Below, piece after piece: positions 9,054-16,935 of a stretch of DNA of 64,000 bases; position 1 is the stretch's first letter; each line of letters opens with the position of its first letter. Origin of the DNA: Sporosarcina sp. HYO08. Its GTDB lineage: Bacteria > Bacillota > Bacilli > Bacillales_A > Planococcaceae. The stretch covers positions 186,001-250,000 of the forward strand of contig NZ_LPUT01000012.1 of the NCBI RefSeq assembly GCF_001563475.1. Reading direction: 5' to 3'. Position numbers and translations under genes: made by a program. The notes beneath the pieces are model-generated. The model did not search any database, was not told where the DNA came from, and saw only the letters and a program-made list of their open reading frames with translations.

Positions 9054-9072
9054 GGTATTGAAAACATATACC
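9054..9072. promoter_or_regulatory. Candidate LysR operator in the divergent region
   Basis: GGTAT (9054-9058) and ATACC (9068-9072) form a perfect dyad with a 9-nt spacer and contain the T-N11-A pattern typical of LysR boxes. It lies 33 nt before the aldehyde dehydrogenase start and about 100 nt from the LysR start. Binding by the LysR protein is inferred. Confidence 0.45.
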
Positions 9073-9104
9073 GTATTTTAAAATTCAGCTAGAGAAAAGG
9101 GGCG

Positions 9105-10628
9105 ATGAATGTGACGGTTGTAGTCAATCAATTTGAACGGGTGTTGCGAGATCAAACAGCAGTTCAACAAATGTATATAAATGGAAAATGGGTAACGAGC
9201 AGCTCCAATCAAACGCGAGAGATCTTAAATCCTGCAAATCAGGAAGTCATCGCAACAGTGACAGAGGCAGTTGCCGAAGAGGCTGACTTGGCGGTTGAGG
9301 CAGCAAAAAATGCCTTTTATAAAAATGGTTGGAAAAACGTGTATGCGCGAACAAGGGCAGATCTTCTGTTAAAGGTAGCTGAAAAGTTGAGCGAGCGCAA
9401 AGAAGAGTTTGCCATGCTCGAAACGTTGAATAACGGAAAAGTGTATGCGGACTCGCTTCAGGATGTAGACGATGCGATCAACCAATTTCAATACTATGCA
9501 GGACTTGCGACGAAGCCGCATGGACAAACGTACGAAGTGCCGGATGAAATTCAAGCAATGGTTGTCCGCGAACCAGTTGGGGTTGTAGCACAAATTGTTC
9601 CGTGGAATTATCCACTTGTCATGGCAGCACAAAAGATGTCAGCAGCTTTGGCGGCAGGATGCACAGTTGTGATTAAACCTGCATCACAAACACCGCTTAC
9701 GCTCATTCGGCTGTTTGAGATTTTAGATGAAGTCGGATTTCCAGCGGGTGTCGTTAACCTAGTACTCGGTTCTGGTTCGGTCATTGGAGATGTATTAGTA
9801 AATCATCCTGATGTCGACAAAATTTCCTTCACTGGCGGTACAGATACAGGAAAGCAAATTATGAAAGATGCTGCGAATACCGTTAAAAAGGTCGGTCTAG
9901 AGTTAGGCGGCAAATCTCCTAATATTGTTTTTGCAGATGCAGATTTTGAAACCGCTATCGATTATGCACTGCTTGGTATTTTTGCAGGACAAGGTCAAGT
10001 TTGTTCAGCAGGTTCGCGTCTCTTACTAGAAAAAAGCATCTATGACAAATTTGTTCCGGAGCTTGTCGCACGCGCTAAAAAAATTAAAGTGGGACCGGGC
10101 TGGGAAGAAGACACAGAAATGGGACCGCTCATCTCGCAGTCGCATATGGAAAATGTCCTGAACTATGTGAAAATTGGACTGGATGAAGGGGCATGGCTGC
10201 TATGCGGAGGGAATCGCATAGTAGATGGCGATCTTGCCAATGGGAACTATGTAGAGCCGACAATCTTGACGAATACGACGCCGGATATGCGTATTGTACA
10301 AGAAGAAATTTTTGGACCTGTACTTGTCATTCAAGTATTTGAAACGGAAGAGGAAGCCATTGAATTAGCGAACGGTACTGATTTTGGCCTTGCCGCTGCC
10401 GTATTTACAAACGATGGGGCGAAAGCACAGCGGGTCATTCGTAACCTGCGAGCAGGGATTACATGGATCAATGCTTACCATCCGACATTTAACGAAGCAC
10501 CTTGGAGCGGCTATAAACAAAGCGGGATCGGCGCGGATTTGGGCACATACGGATTTGAACAGTATTTATTGACGAAACAGATTAATATCGCCCTCGAAGT
10601 ACAACCGTCCGGCTGGTACAAAGGATGA
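9105..10628 (+). CDS. Aldehyde dehydrogenase, probably 2-oxoglutarate semialdehyde dehydrogenase
   Basis: The 507-residue protein is an NAD(P)-dependent aldehyde dehydrogenase. It has the cofactor motif VPWNYPLVMAAQKMSAALAAG, the general base Glu266 in GLELGGKSPN and the catalytic Cys300 in GQGQVCSAGSR. EIFGPVL and SGYKQSGIG are also present. General similarity is to betaine-aldehyde-type enzymes. Its place beside a DapA-family lyase and an imino acid dehydrogenase suggests oxidation of 2-oxoglutarate semialdehyde to 2-oxoglutarate, the last step of hydroxyproline breakdown. That substrate is inference. A GTG at 9111 is spaced better from AAGGGG than ATG 9105. Confidence 0.85.
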   Translation: MNVTVVVNQFERVLRDQTAVQQMYINGKWVTSSSNQTREILNPANQEVIATVTEAVAEEADLAVEAAKNAFYKNGWKNVYARTRADLLLKVAEKLSERKEEFAMLETLNNGKVYADSLQDVDDAINQFQYYAGLATKPHGQTYEVPDEIQAMVVREPVGVVAQIVPWNYPLVMAAQKMSAALAAGCTVVIKPASQTPLTLIRLFEILDEVGFPAGVVNLVLGSGSVIGDVLVNHPDVDKISFTGGTDTGKQIMKDAANTVKKVGLELGGKSPNIVFADADFETAIDYALLGIFAGQGQVCSAGSRLLLEKSIYDKFVPELVARAKKIKVGPGWEEDTEMGPLISQSHMENVLNYVKIGLDEGAWLLCGGNRIVDGDLANGNYVEPTILTNTTPDMRIVQEEIFGPVLVIQVFETEEEAIELANGTDFGLAAAVFTNDGAKAQRVIRNLRAGITWINAYHPTFNEAPWSGYKQSGIGADLGTYGFEQYLLTKQINIALEVQPSGWYKG

Positions 10629-10658
10629 GTTCACTTGAAAGCGTAAGGAGGCGGCAGC

Positions 10659-11849
10659 ATGAATAGCTTTGATGTTGTTGTGGTCGGCGCCGGCATTATT
10701 GGCTGCAGTGTTTCTTATCATTTGTCCAAGGCGGGCTACAGCGTTGCGCTAGTTGAAAAAGGCGACATTGCCCACGGGACATCTAGCCGCTGTGATGCCG
10801 TCGCGCTCATTTGTGATAAGAAGCCGGGGATTGACACAGAAATTGGTTTTAAAAGTATTCAACTCTATAAAGAATTAGCAAAAGAATTCTCATTTGACTT
10901 TGAGTTTTCCACAAGAGGAAGTTTGTACGTTTGTGAAACAGAGCAAGAATTGGAAATTGCAAGCGGTTACGTAGCGGAACAAAGAGCTGACGGATATGAC
11001 ATGAAGATGGTCGATCAGAAAGAACTGCTTGAAATTGAACCTTATTTAGCTAAAGATTTGAAAGGCGGAATTTGGACAGAAGTCGATTCGACGATGAACC
11101 CCTACTTAGTTTGCTTCGCTTTTGTGGAAGAAGCTAAGAAATATGGTTTGAAGCTCTTTACGCATCACGAGGTAAAAGGGGTTACAAAAGGTCCGGACGG
11201 GCGCGTACAATCCGTCATTACTGATAGAACAACGCTCCATACAAATCGGGTTGTAAACTGTGCCGGAGTTTGGGCAGCTAAACTTGGTCAAATGGTTGGC
11301 ATTGATATACCTATTCAGCCCCGTAAAGGGATGGTGCTCATCTCAGAAAAAACAAAGCCAGTCGTTAGTCAAAAAGTGCATGAATTCGGCTATATGCTCT
11401 CGAAGTTTGAAGATATTAAATACAAACGCAACGTTAGCAAACTCGTTGAAGAGAATAATATTGCGTTTACGATTGAACCGACGGAAGCGGATAACTTTTT
11501 ACTTGGCGGTCATCGTGCATTTAAAGGATATGACATTAGTTCTGAAAACGATGTCATCCGAGGAATTGCTGAACGAGCCATCCGCTTCTTGCCAATTTTA
11601 AAAGATATTAGCTGTATTCGAGCCTATGCGGGAATACGACCATGGGTGCCGGATCATTTGCCGATCGTCTCCGAAGTTGAAGAAGTGCCGGGCTTTTATA
11701 TTGCCGGCGGGCATGAAGGAGACGGCATCAGTATGGCGCCGATTACAGGAAGAATGATTACACAGCTAATTTCAGGAGAAGAAACAGATTTTAACATAGA
11801 TCGATTGAATTTCTCACGCTACAAACAATTGGAGCGAGTATCTAGTTAA
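10659..11849 (+). CDS. FAD-dependent D-amino/imino acid dehydrogenase, HcnC/LhpB-like subunit
   Basis: This 396-residue DAO-family flavoprotein has the dinucleotide motif VVVGAGIIGCSVSYHL at residues 6-21, the family stretch GDIAHGTSSRCDAV, and a C-terminal FAD region GFYIAGGHEGDGISMAPITG. Relatives are glycine oxidase, HcnC and the beta-type subunit of D-hydroxyproline dehydrogenase. HcnA-like, HcnB-like and BFD-like genes lie 1.8-3.6 kb downstream in the same operon, so it is probably the catalytic subunit of a multi-subunit, quinone- or carrier-linked dehydrogenase and not an oxygen-using oxidase. It follows AAGGAGGCGG and starts 30 nt after the aldehyde dehydrogenase. Confidence 0.85.
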   Translation: MNSFDVVVVGAGIIGCSVSYHLSKAGYSVALVEKGDIAHGTSSRCDAVALICDKKPGIDTEIGFKSIQLYKELAKEFSFDFEFSTRGSLYVCETEQELEIASGYVAEQRADGYDMKMVDQKELLEIEPYLAKDLKGGIWTEVDSTMNPYLVCFAFVEEAKKYGLKLFTHHEVKGVTKGPDGRVQSVITDRTTLHTNRVVNCAGVWAAKLGQMVGIDIPIQPRKGMVLISEKTKPVVSQKVHEFGYMLSKFEDIKYKRNVSKLVEENNIAFTIEPTEADNFLLGGHRAFKGYDISSENDVIRGIAERAIRFLPILKDISCIRAYAGIRPWVPDHLPIVSEVEEVPGFYIAGGHEGDGISMAPITGRMITQLISGEETDFNIDRLNFSRYKQLERVSS

Positions 11850-11892
11850 TGAAAAACTATTAAACTACTGACAAATATTGGAGGAATGAAAA

Positions 11893-12792
11893 ATGTATAA
11901 ACCAACTGGAATGATCCCAGCAATGCCAACACCATTCGATGAGCAAGGAAAAGTGGATTTTGAAGCATATCGCGGACTCATCGAATACTTAATTGAAGGC
12001 GGCGTTCACTGCTTGCTAGCCGGCGGAAGTACAGGTGAATATTCACTTATGTCTATGGAGGAACGCAAAGCAGTTTTAAAAGCGGCGGTTGATTTTTCAG
12101 GCGGGCGTGTTCCAATCATGGCCGGAACGAGTGCGCATCGAACGGACGAAACGCTTGAACTAACGAAATATGCAGCGGAAATTGGAGCGGATTGCGCGCT
12201 TGTCATCACACCTTACTACATGCAGACGAGTGAGGAAGGCATTATTGATTATTTTAAAACGGTTGCTGAACAGTCTGGCATTGGCATTGTTATTTACCAT
12301 TATCCAGGTGCGACAAATGTCGAGCTGTCACCGGAGCTAATTGCTAAGTTAAGTAAAATTGATGGCATCGTAGGCGTCAAAAATACAACAGATCAAGAGC
12401 ATACATGTAAAGTCATTGGCCTGACAAAAGATCAGGAAGATTTCGCTGTCCTTACTGGATACGAGCACCTTATTTTGCCAACATTGGCTGTTGGTGGAGA
12501 TGGCGCAACAGGAATTATTCCGAACTTGATTCCAAAAGAAATTGTGGCGCTTTATGATCTATTTACAAAAGAAAAGGATATTGATGCGGCAATCGCTCTT
12601 AACCAAAAACTTCTTCCGCTTTACGACTATGTTGAAGTTGAGCCAAGCCCAGGTCCGGTTAAGGCTGGTCTAGATTTAATCGGATTGAAAGGTGGAACAG
12701 TTCGTGCACCGCTCGTTCCGGCATCAGATGAATTAAAGGAGAAAATGAAAAAGACACTTTCCGAGCTTGGCTACGAAGTAAGTCTTGTATAA
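11893..12792 (+). CDS. DapA-family lyase/deaminase (LhpC-like)
   Basis: The 299-residue class I aldolase-fold protein has the DapA pattern GTYEY-like GGSTGEYSLMS, the catalytic Tyr135 in IYHYPGATN and the Schiff-base Lys163 in GVKNTT. DapA itself would have a GRTG/GIKEATGD context and a lysine-pathway neighbourhood, which are absent. In hydroxyproline operons this family member (1-pyrroline-4-hydroxy-2-carboxylate deaminase) releases ammonia and gives 2-oxoglutarate semialdehyde. The neighbouring dehydrogenase and aldehyde dehydrogenase fit that role. A sugar-acid aldolase such as a KDG-type enzyme cannot be excluded. The ATG follows TTGGAGGAATG. Confidence 0.83.
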   Translation: MYKPTGMIPAMPTPFDEQGKVDFEAYRGLIEYLIEGGVHCLLAGGSTGEYSLMSMEERKAVLKAAVDFSGGRVPIMAGTSAHRTDETLELTKYAAEIGADCALVITPYYMQTSEEGIIDYFKTVAEQSGIGIVIYHYPGATNVELSPELIAKLSKIDGIVGVKNTTDQEHTCKVIGLTKDQEDFAVLTGYEHLILPTLAVGGDGATGIIPNLIPKEIVALYDLFTKEKDIDAAIALNQKLLPLYDYVEVEPSPGPVKAGLDLIGLKGGTVRAPLVPASDELKEKMKKTLSELGYEVSLV

Positions 12793-12800
12793 CTGATCAT

Positions 12801-12850
12801 GGGGGGCTGTTCTAGAAGTGCCTGGCTCTTCTTTTTAGGACAGTCCCTCC
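12801..12850. repeat. GTGCCTGG palindrome element inside the island operon
   Basis: The core AGAAGTGCCTGGCTCTTC is flanked by GGGGCTGTTCTA on the left and TAGGACAGTCCC on the right, which are inverted repeats. It belongs to the same family as 27633-27683 and 33149-33204. Here it sits between the DapA-like gene and the racemase-like gene, where it may act as a partial terminator or a processing site. Confidence 0.7.
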
Positions 12851-12888
12851 CTCTTTATATAAAACCAATTTAAAGGTAGGGATGAGCG

Positions 12889-13677
12889 ATGACAACAATG
12901 ACAACATGTCAAAGAGAATATGGCTTTCTTGACAAAGGATACAAATCGAAAGTACACATGAAAAAGGGACAGTATATATCGGGTTTTTCTGTCGGGATTT
13001 TGCACTTGGATGATTGCTGGTATCCAATTTTGCCTGGTAATGTGGCAAATTTATCTACATATGATTTTCCAGTCGTCTTGAAAGTCGTACCGAACTGTAA
13101 CCAAGAAAGAATTCACGCGGGAGATCCGACGCTTGTGGATGATGTCATCCGGGCGGCAAAACAATTTGAAGCGGAAGGAGCTCGCGTCATTGTTGGTGCA
13201 TGCGGCTTCTTTGGAAACTTCCAAGAGCAAGTTGCTAATGCAGTCGATATTCCCGTTTTTCTATCGAGTGTTGTACAGCTTCCTTGGATTAAAACAGGAT
13301 TAAAATCTGATCAGCTTGTAGGTATGCTGACAGCAGACAGCAATGGTATTACACCTTCCTTATATAAAAGCTGTGGGATAGAAAATCCAGATTATGTTGT
13401 CGTTAAAGACTTGGGAAGATTGCCGGAATTCTCTGCAATTATCGAAAGCAGAGGAAGCTTTGACAACGATGTCGTTCGCGAAGAGGCTGTGAATGCGGCG
13501 AAAGAACTCGTGCGCGACAACCCGAATATCAGGGCCATTCTGCTTGAATGCAGCGATCTTCCGCCTTACGCAGCGGATATCCAACGGGCAGTCGGACTTC
13601 CGGTTTATGATTTTATCACGATGATCCGATGGGCTCATATGGCTACGGCACAAAGACCTTATCACGGCTTTATTTAG
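12889..13677 (+). CDS. Asp/Glu racemase-superfamily protein, candidate imino acid epimerase
   Basis: The 262-residue protein belongs to the Asp/Glu/hydantoin racemase superfamily. Two pseudo-symmetric cysteines lie in the expected places: Cys105 in VGACGFFGNF and Cys221 in LLECSDLPPYA. Other conserved stretches are SVGILHLD near the start, VANAVDIPVFLSS and LPVYDFITMIRWAH. Enzymes of this fold invert alpha carbons by a two-base thiol mechanism. In this operon it stands where hydroxyproline pathways normally carry a proline-racemase-family 2-epimerase, so conversion of an L-imino acid to the D form is a reasonable guess. A hydantoin-type or maleate isomerase role is possible. Start ATG 12889 follows AAGGTAGGG. 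Confidence 0.72.
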   Translation: MTTMTTCQREYGFLDKGYKSKVHMKKGQYISGFSVGILHLDDCWYPILPGNVANLSTYDFPVVLKVVPNCNQERIHAGDPTLVDDVIRAAKQFEAEGARVIVGACGFFGNFQEQVANAVDIPVFLSSVVQLPWIKTGLKSDQLVGMLTADSNGITPSLYKSCGIENPDYVVVKDLGRLPEFSAIIESRGSFDNDVVREEAVNAAKELVRDNPNIRAILLECSDLPPYAADIQRAVGLPVYDFITMIRWAHMATAQRPYHGFI

Positions 13678-13689
13678 GAGGTTTTCGCA

Positions 13690-13977
13690 ATGAGCGATGA
13701 AAAAACAATTGTCTGCAGATGTGAAGAAATATCGTTTCAAACGATCAGTGACACTGTCCGGGAATATAGCTGCTCTTCCAGAGAAGTAAAGCTTCGTACA
13801 AGAGCGGGGATGGGGTATTGCGGCGGAAGAACATGCCGTCATATGATCGATACAATTGTTGCAGGGATTAATCAAGAACCGATTGCAGACGAAATTCAAT
13901 TGAGCTATCGTCCACCTGCTCGTCCATTAACTTTCGGGGTCTTAGGAGGTATGCAACATGACAATGAGAGTCGTTAA
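13690..13977 (+). CDS. BFD-like [2Fe-2S] protein
   Basis: The 95-residue protein has four cysteines at 9, 11, 44 and 49 (VCRCEE, GYCGGRTC), the spacing of the bacterioferritin-associated ferredoxin domain. In HcnB and related dehydrogenase subunits this domain is often fused to the flavoprotein C-terminus. Here it is a free gene, and the flavoprotein at 14278 lacks it. It probably carries electrons within the dehydrogenase complex. It starts 12 nt after the racemase-like gene with TAGGAGG in the gap. Its 3' end overlaps the next gene by 20 nt. Confidence 0.8.
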   Translation: MSDEKTIVCRCEEISFQTISDTVREYSCSSREVKLRTRAGMGYCGGRTCRHMIDTIVAGINQEPIADEIQLSYRPPARPLTFGVLGGMQHDNESR

Positions 13978-14281
13978 TCATCCGGTACTCGGAAAACTTC
14001 CAGAACAGAATCGTATAACGATCCGCTTCAACGGCCAACCCTATGAAGCTTACGAAGGGGACACCATTGCCTCAGCCTTAATGGCTCAAGGAGTGAAAAC
14101 ACTCAGGAAGCATGAAATGAGCGGAGAAGGACGCGGCATCTACTGCAATATCGGCCATTGTTTTGAGTGCCGTGTGCAGGTGGGAGATCGGAAAGTAGTA
14201 CGTGCTTGTTTGACACCGGTTTCAGAAGGCATCGAAATCCATTCACTCACTGCTTTTGTGAAAGGAGGTCAAACAAAATGA
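13958..14281 (+). CDS. HcnA-like [2Fe-2S] ferredoxin-fold subunit
   Basis: This 107-residue beta-grasp ferredoxin has cysteines at 63, 68, 71 and 84 (YCNIGHCFEC, RACLTPV), the C-X4-C-X2-C-X12-C arrangement of plant-type [2Fe-2S] subunits. It matches the gamma-type subunit of HcnABC and LhpBEF dehydrogenases in size and pattern. It overlaps the BFD gene by 20 nt and the HcnB-like gene by ATGA, which points to translational coupling within one complex. AGGAGG stands 8 nt before ATG 13958. Confidence 0.82.
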   Translation: MTMRVVNHPVLGKLPEQNRITIRFNGQPYEAYEGDTIASALMAQGVKTLRKHEMSGEGRGIYCNIGHCFECRVQVGDRKVVRACLTPVSEGIEIHSLTAFVKGGQTK

Positions 14282-15510
14282 TCGATTTACTTGTCGTGGG
14301 AGCGGGTCCCGCAGGGTTAAGTGCGGCAATCGCAGCAGCTGAACAAGGACTGAAAGTAAAAGTACTTGATGAATTTCCGAAAGTAGGGGGGCGCCTTCTC
14401 GGGCAATTGCATCAGGAGCCAAGCGGAGAATGGTGGAACGGCATTGAAATGGGTGAGAAGTTGCATCAGAAAGCGCGTCTCGAAGGAGTGAACATCCAGT
14501 GTGAAGTATCTGTCTCAGATATCAGTCGGACAGACTTTGGATGGAGCGTCTACACATCTGTGGGAATGATAAAAGCCAAAAATCTTTTACTGGCCACGGG
14601 TGCATCAGAAACGGCTATTCCGCTTCCGGGCTGGACGCTTCCGGGTGCAATTTCAATTGGAGCGGCGCAAGTTATGGGAAATGTCCATCGTGTCAAACCT
14701 GGTAATTCGTGCGTGATTATCGGTGCCAATGTACTTTCTATAGCGATCGCAAATGAATTGATGTTATGCGGCGTAAAAGTAAAGGAAATTATTATTCCTG
14801 AAACGGGACCGGTCGCAAAAGATGCGGGCGTGCCTGAAAAAGTGATGGCATCCTTAATGAGGCTGACCCATTTGGCGCCAAATGCATTTTTGCGTCAAGC
14901 AGGAAAATTTGGGAAGTTTGTAAGTCCGAAAGTTGCTGCTCAGTTTTTCCCAAAAAATGGCATTCGGGTCTTGGGTATACCGATCCGGGTTAAGAAAGCT
15001 GCCATTGAAATTATTGGGGAAGGACAGGCGACTGGCGTTCGAACAGTGGCTGTTACACCAGATGGTAAAAGAATTCAGGGCACCGAACAAGTGACAGAAG
15101 CAGATTTTGTCTGCATCGCCGGCGGATTAGCGCCGATGTCAGAGCTTGCGTCAATTGCCGGATGCTCATTCAAATATGTAGAAGAACTCGGGGGACATAT
15201 ACCTCTACATAGTGAACGAATGGAAACGGCTGTGCCGGGACTTTATGTAGCAGGGAATATAACGGGTGTTGAAAGTGCTAAAGTGGCAATGGCACAAGGG
15301 AAAGTAGCGGGCCTCACGGTTGCATTCAATACGAATGGAGCCTCAAAGAAGACTGAAATGTTAGTGAAATGTGCTTTGGATGATGTAAGAAAAACGAGGG
15401 CAAATGCCCTGATCGAGTTTCAGCCGGGTATTGTAGAAGCGCGTGAACGAATTTATGTTCAATTTGAGCAAGAGAGAATTGCGGTGAAACAAGCGATAAC
15501 GGTTTCCTAA
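14278..15510 (+). CDS. HcnB-like NAD(P)/FAD-dependent oxidoreductase subunit
   Basis: This 410-residue flavoprotein has the N-terminal FAD motif LLVVGAGPAGLSAAIAA, a second Rossmann region (CVIIGANVLSIAIANEL) near residue 145 and a late ATP/FAD motif, VPGLYVAGNITGVESAKVAMAQGK. It matches the alpha-type subunit of the HcnABC/opine oxidase/D-hydroxyproline dehydrogenase group. Its C-terminus has no CxCE...C-X4-C cluster, which is supplied by the gene at 13690. The start at ATG 14278 follows AAAGGAGG and overlaps the previous stop. A much longer frame from 14167 is a shadow within the upstream gene. Confidence 0.83.
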   Translation: MIDLLVVGAGPAGLSAAIAAAEQGLKVKVLDEFPKVGGRLLGQLHQEPSGEWWNGIEMGEKLHQKARLEGVNIQCEVSVSDISRTDFGWSVYTSVGMIKAKNLLLATGASETAIPLPGWTLPGAISIGAAQVMGNVHRVKPGNSCVIIGANVLSIAIANELMLCGVKVKEIIIPETGPVAKDAGVPEKVMASLMRLTHLAPNAFLRQAGKFGKFVSPKVAAQFFPKNGIRVLGIPIRVKKAAIEIIGEGQATGVRTVAVTPDGKRIQGTEQVTEADFVCIAGGLAPMSELASIAGCSFKYVEELGGHIPLHSERMETAVPGLYVAGNITGVESAKVAMAQGKVAGLTVAFNTNGASKKTEMLVKCALDDVRKTRANALIEFQPGIVEARERIYVQFEQERIAVKQAITVS

Positions 15511-15529
15511 AACAGGTTGGAGGTACATC

Positions 15530-16129
15530 ATGAAAATTTTAGTAATTGGAGCGAAAGGTACACTAGGTTCAGCAGTTGTTGAAGAACTGAAAGATATTGG
15601 CGAGATTATACAGGCAAGCAGAACTCACGCAGATATAAAAGTGGACATCACATCACCGGAAAGCATTCAGCAAATGTTTGAAGAAGTGGGTGAAATAGAC
15701 GCGATCGTCTGCACGGCAGGAGCCGCCCATTTCGGACCGGTCGAGAAAATGACTCCTGAATTAAACCGTATTGCAGTAGAAAGTAAACTGTTAGGTCAAA
15801 TCAATCTTGTGCTGCTTGGTTTGCCATACATCCGTGACAACGGCAGTATCACATTGATAACCGGCATTTTAATGGATGATCCGATCGTTAATGGGGCATC
15901 ATCCGCCATGGCAAATGGAGGTGTCCGTGCCTTTGTCTCATCAGCTGCAATCGAACTGCCGAGAGGGATTCGGATTAATAGCGTAAGCCCGAATGTACTG
16001 GAAGAATCATTGGAAAAATATGGTCCATCCTTTGAAGGTTTTAAAGCGGTTCCGGCGAAAGATGCGGCTCTTGCTTTTAGAAAAAGTGTGTTAGGTGCAC
16101 AAACGGGGCAGAGTTATACGGTTTACTGA
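15530..16129 (+). CDS. Short SDR-like protein without the Tyr-Lys pair
   Basis: The 199-residue Rossmann protein opens with ILVIGAKGTLGSAVVEEL and keeps CTAGAAHFGP in place of the usual NNAG. Where classical SDRs have YxxxK there is NGASSAMANG (121-130), and the usual Ser is Thr111. This resembles a short SDR subgroup (PRK07578-like) that lacks the classical catalytic tetrad. It may bind NAD(P)H without standard alcohol dehydrogenase chemistry. The role in this operon is unknown. It starts 19 nt after the HcnB-like gene, with TTGGAGG before the ATG. Confidence 0.75.
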   Translation: MKILVIGAKGTLGSAVVEELKDIGEIIQASRTHADIKVDITSPESIQQMFEEVGEIDAIVCTAGAAHFGPVEKMTPELNRIAVESKLLGQINLVLLGLPYIRDNGSITLITGILMDDPIVNGASSAMANGGVRAFVSSAAIELPRGIRINSVSPNVLEESLEKYGPSFEGFKAVPAKDAALAFRKSVLGAQTGQSYTVY

Positions 16130-16154
16130 TGATGAATGCAAAGGAGAGAAGGCG

Positions 16155-16850
16155 ATGGAAAACGGAGAGATTGTTGTTATTACTGGAGCTGGTAGCGGTC
16201 TTGGGGCTTCACTTGCAAGGAAGTATTCGTCTCATGGGACACATGTCTGTTTACTTGGCAGGACACGGTCGAAGCTCGAAAAAATAGCTTCTGTACTTGA
16301 AAGTGATCATTCCATTTATGAAGTAGATATTAGTTCAAAGGAAAGCGTTAGTAAAGTGTTTAGGGAAATTAAAATAGCGCATGGTTCGATTGATTGTTTA
16401 ATCAATAATGCGGGTGTCGGCATGTTTAAAGATGTCGGAGAAATTACAGAAGAAGAGATCCATCAAATGATTGATATCAATTTAAAAGGAACGATTTTTT
16501 GTACGCAAGAAGTACTGCCGGTCATGAAGGAACAAAACAGCGGAAGCATTGTAAATATTATTTCCGGATCTGGAAAAGTAGCAAAAGCCTCTGAAACCGT
16601 CTATAGTGCAAGCAAATTTGGGGTGAGAGGCTTTTCAGAAGCTTTATCCGAGGAGTTGAAAAATACGGAAATCCATATTTATGGTGCATACATGGGGAAT
16701 ATGAAAACGAACTTATGGGAGGAAGGATATTCCGAAAATCAATTAGCCAATTATATGAACCCAGATGATGTAGCCGAAATTATATTTGAAAATTTAAAGC
16801 CTCGTAAACATTTGAGAGTGACAGACATTACGATTATGAATCATCGATAA
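16155..16850 (+). CDS. Short-chain dehydrogenase/reductase
   Basis: This 231-residue classical SDR has the cofactor motif TGAGSGLGASLARKY, NNAG at 85-88 and the catalytic Tyr150 and Lys154 in YSASKFG. An Arg in LLGRTRSK after beta-2 favours NADP(H). The substrate is unknown. In the context of the island it could oxidise or reduce a hydroxyl or keto group of an intermediate. Start ATG 16155 follows AAAGGAGAG; an upstream in-frame ATG overlaps the previous gene and has no site. Confidence 0.83.
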   Translation: MENGEIVVITGAGSGLGASLARKYSSHGTHVCLLGRTRSKLEKIASVLESDHSIYEVDISSKESVSKVFREIKIAHGSIDCLINNAGVGMFKDVGEITEEEIHQMIDINLKGTIFCTQEVLPVMKEQNSGSIVNIISGSGKVAKASETVYSASKFGVRGFSEALSEELKNTEIHIYGAYMGNMKTNLWEEGYSENQLANYMNPDDVAEIIFENLKPRKHLRVTDITIMNHR

Positions 16851-16935
16851 TTTTGACTTAAATTATAAAGGTTTACATTGCAGCCTAGTGGATGACAGCT
16901 TAGATTATTCAAATTGATAAAACGGGGGAATGATC

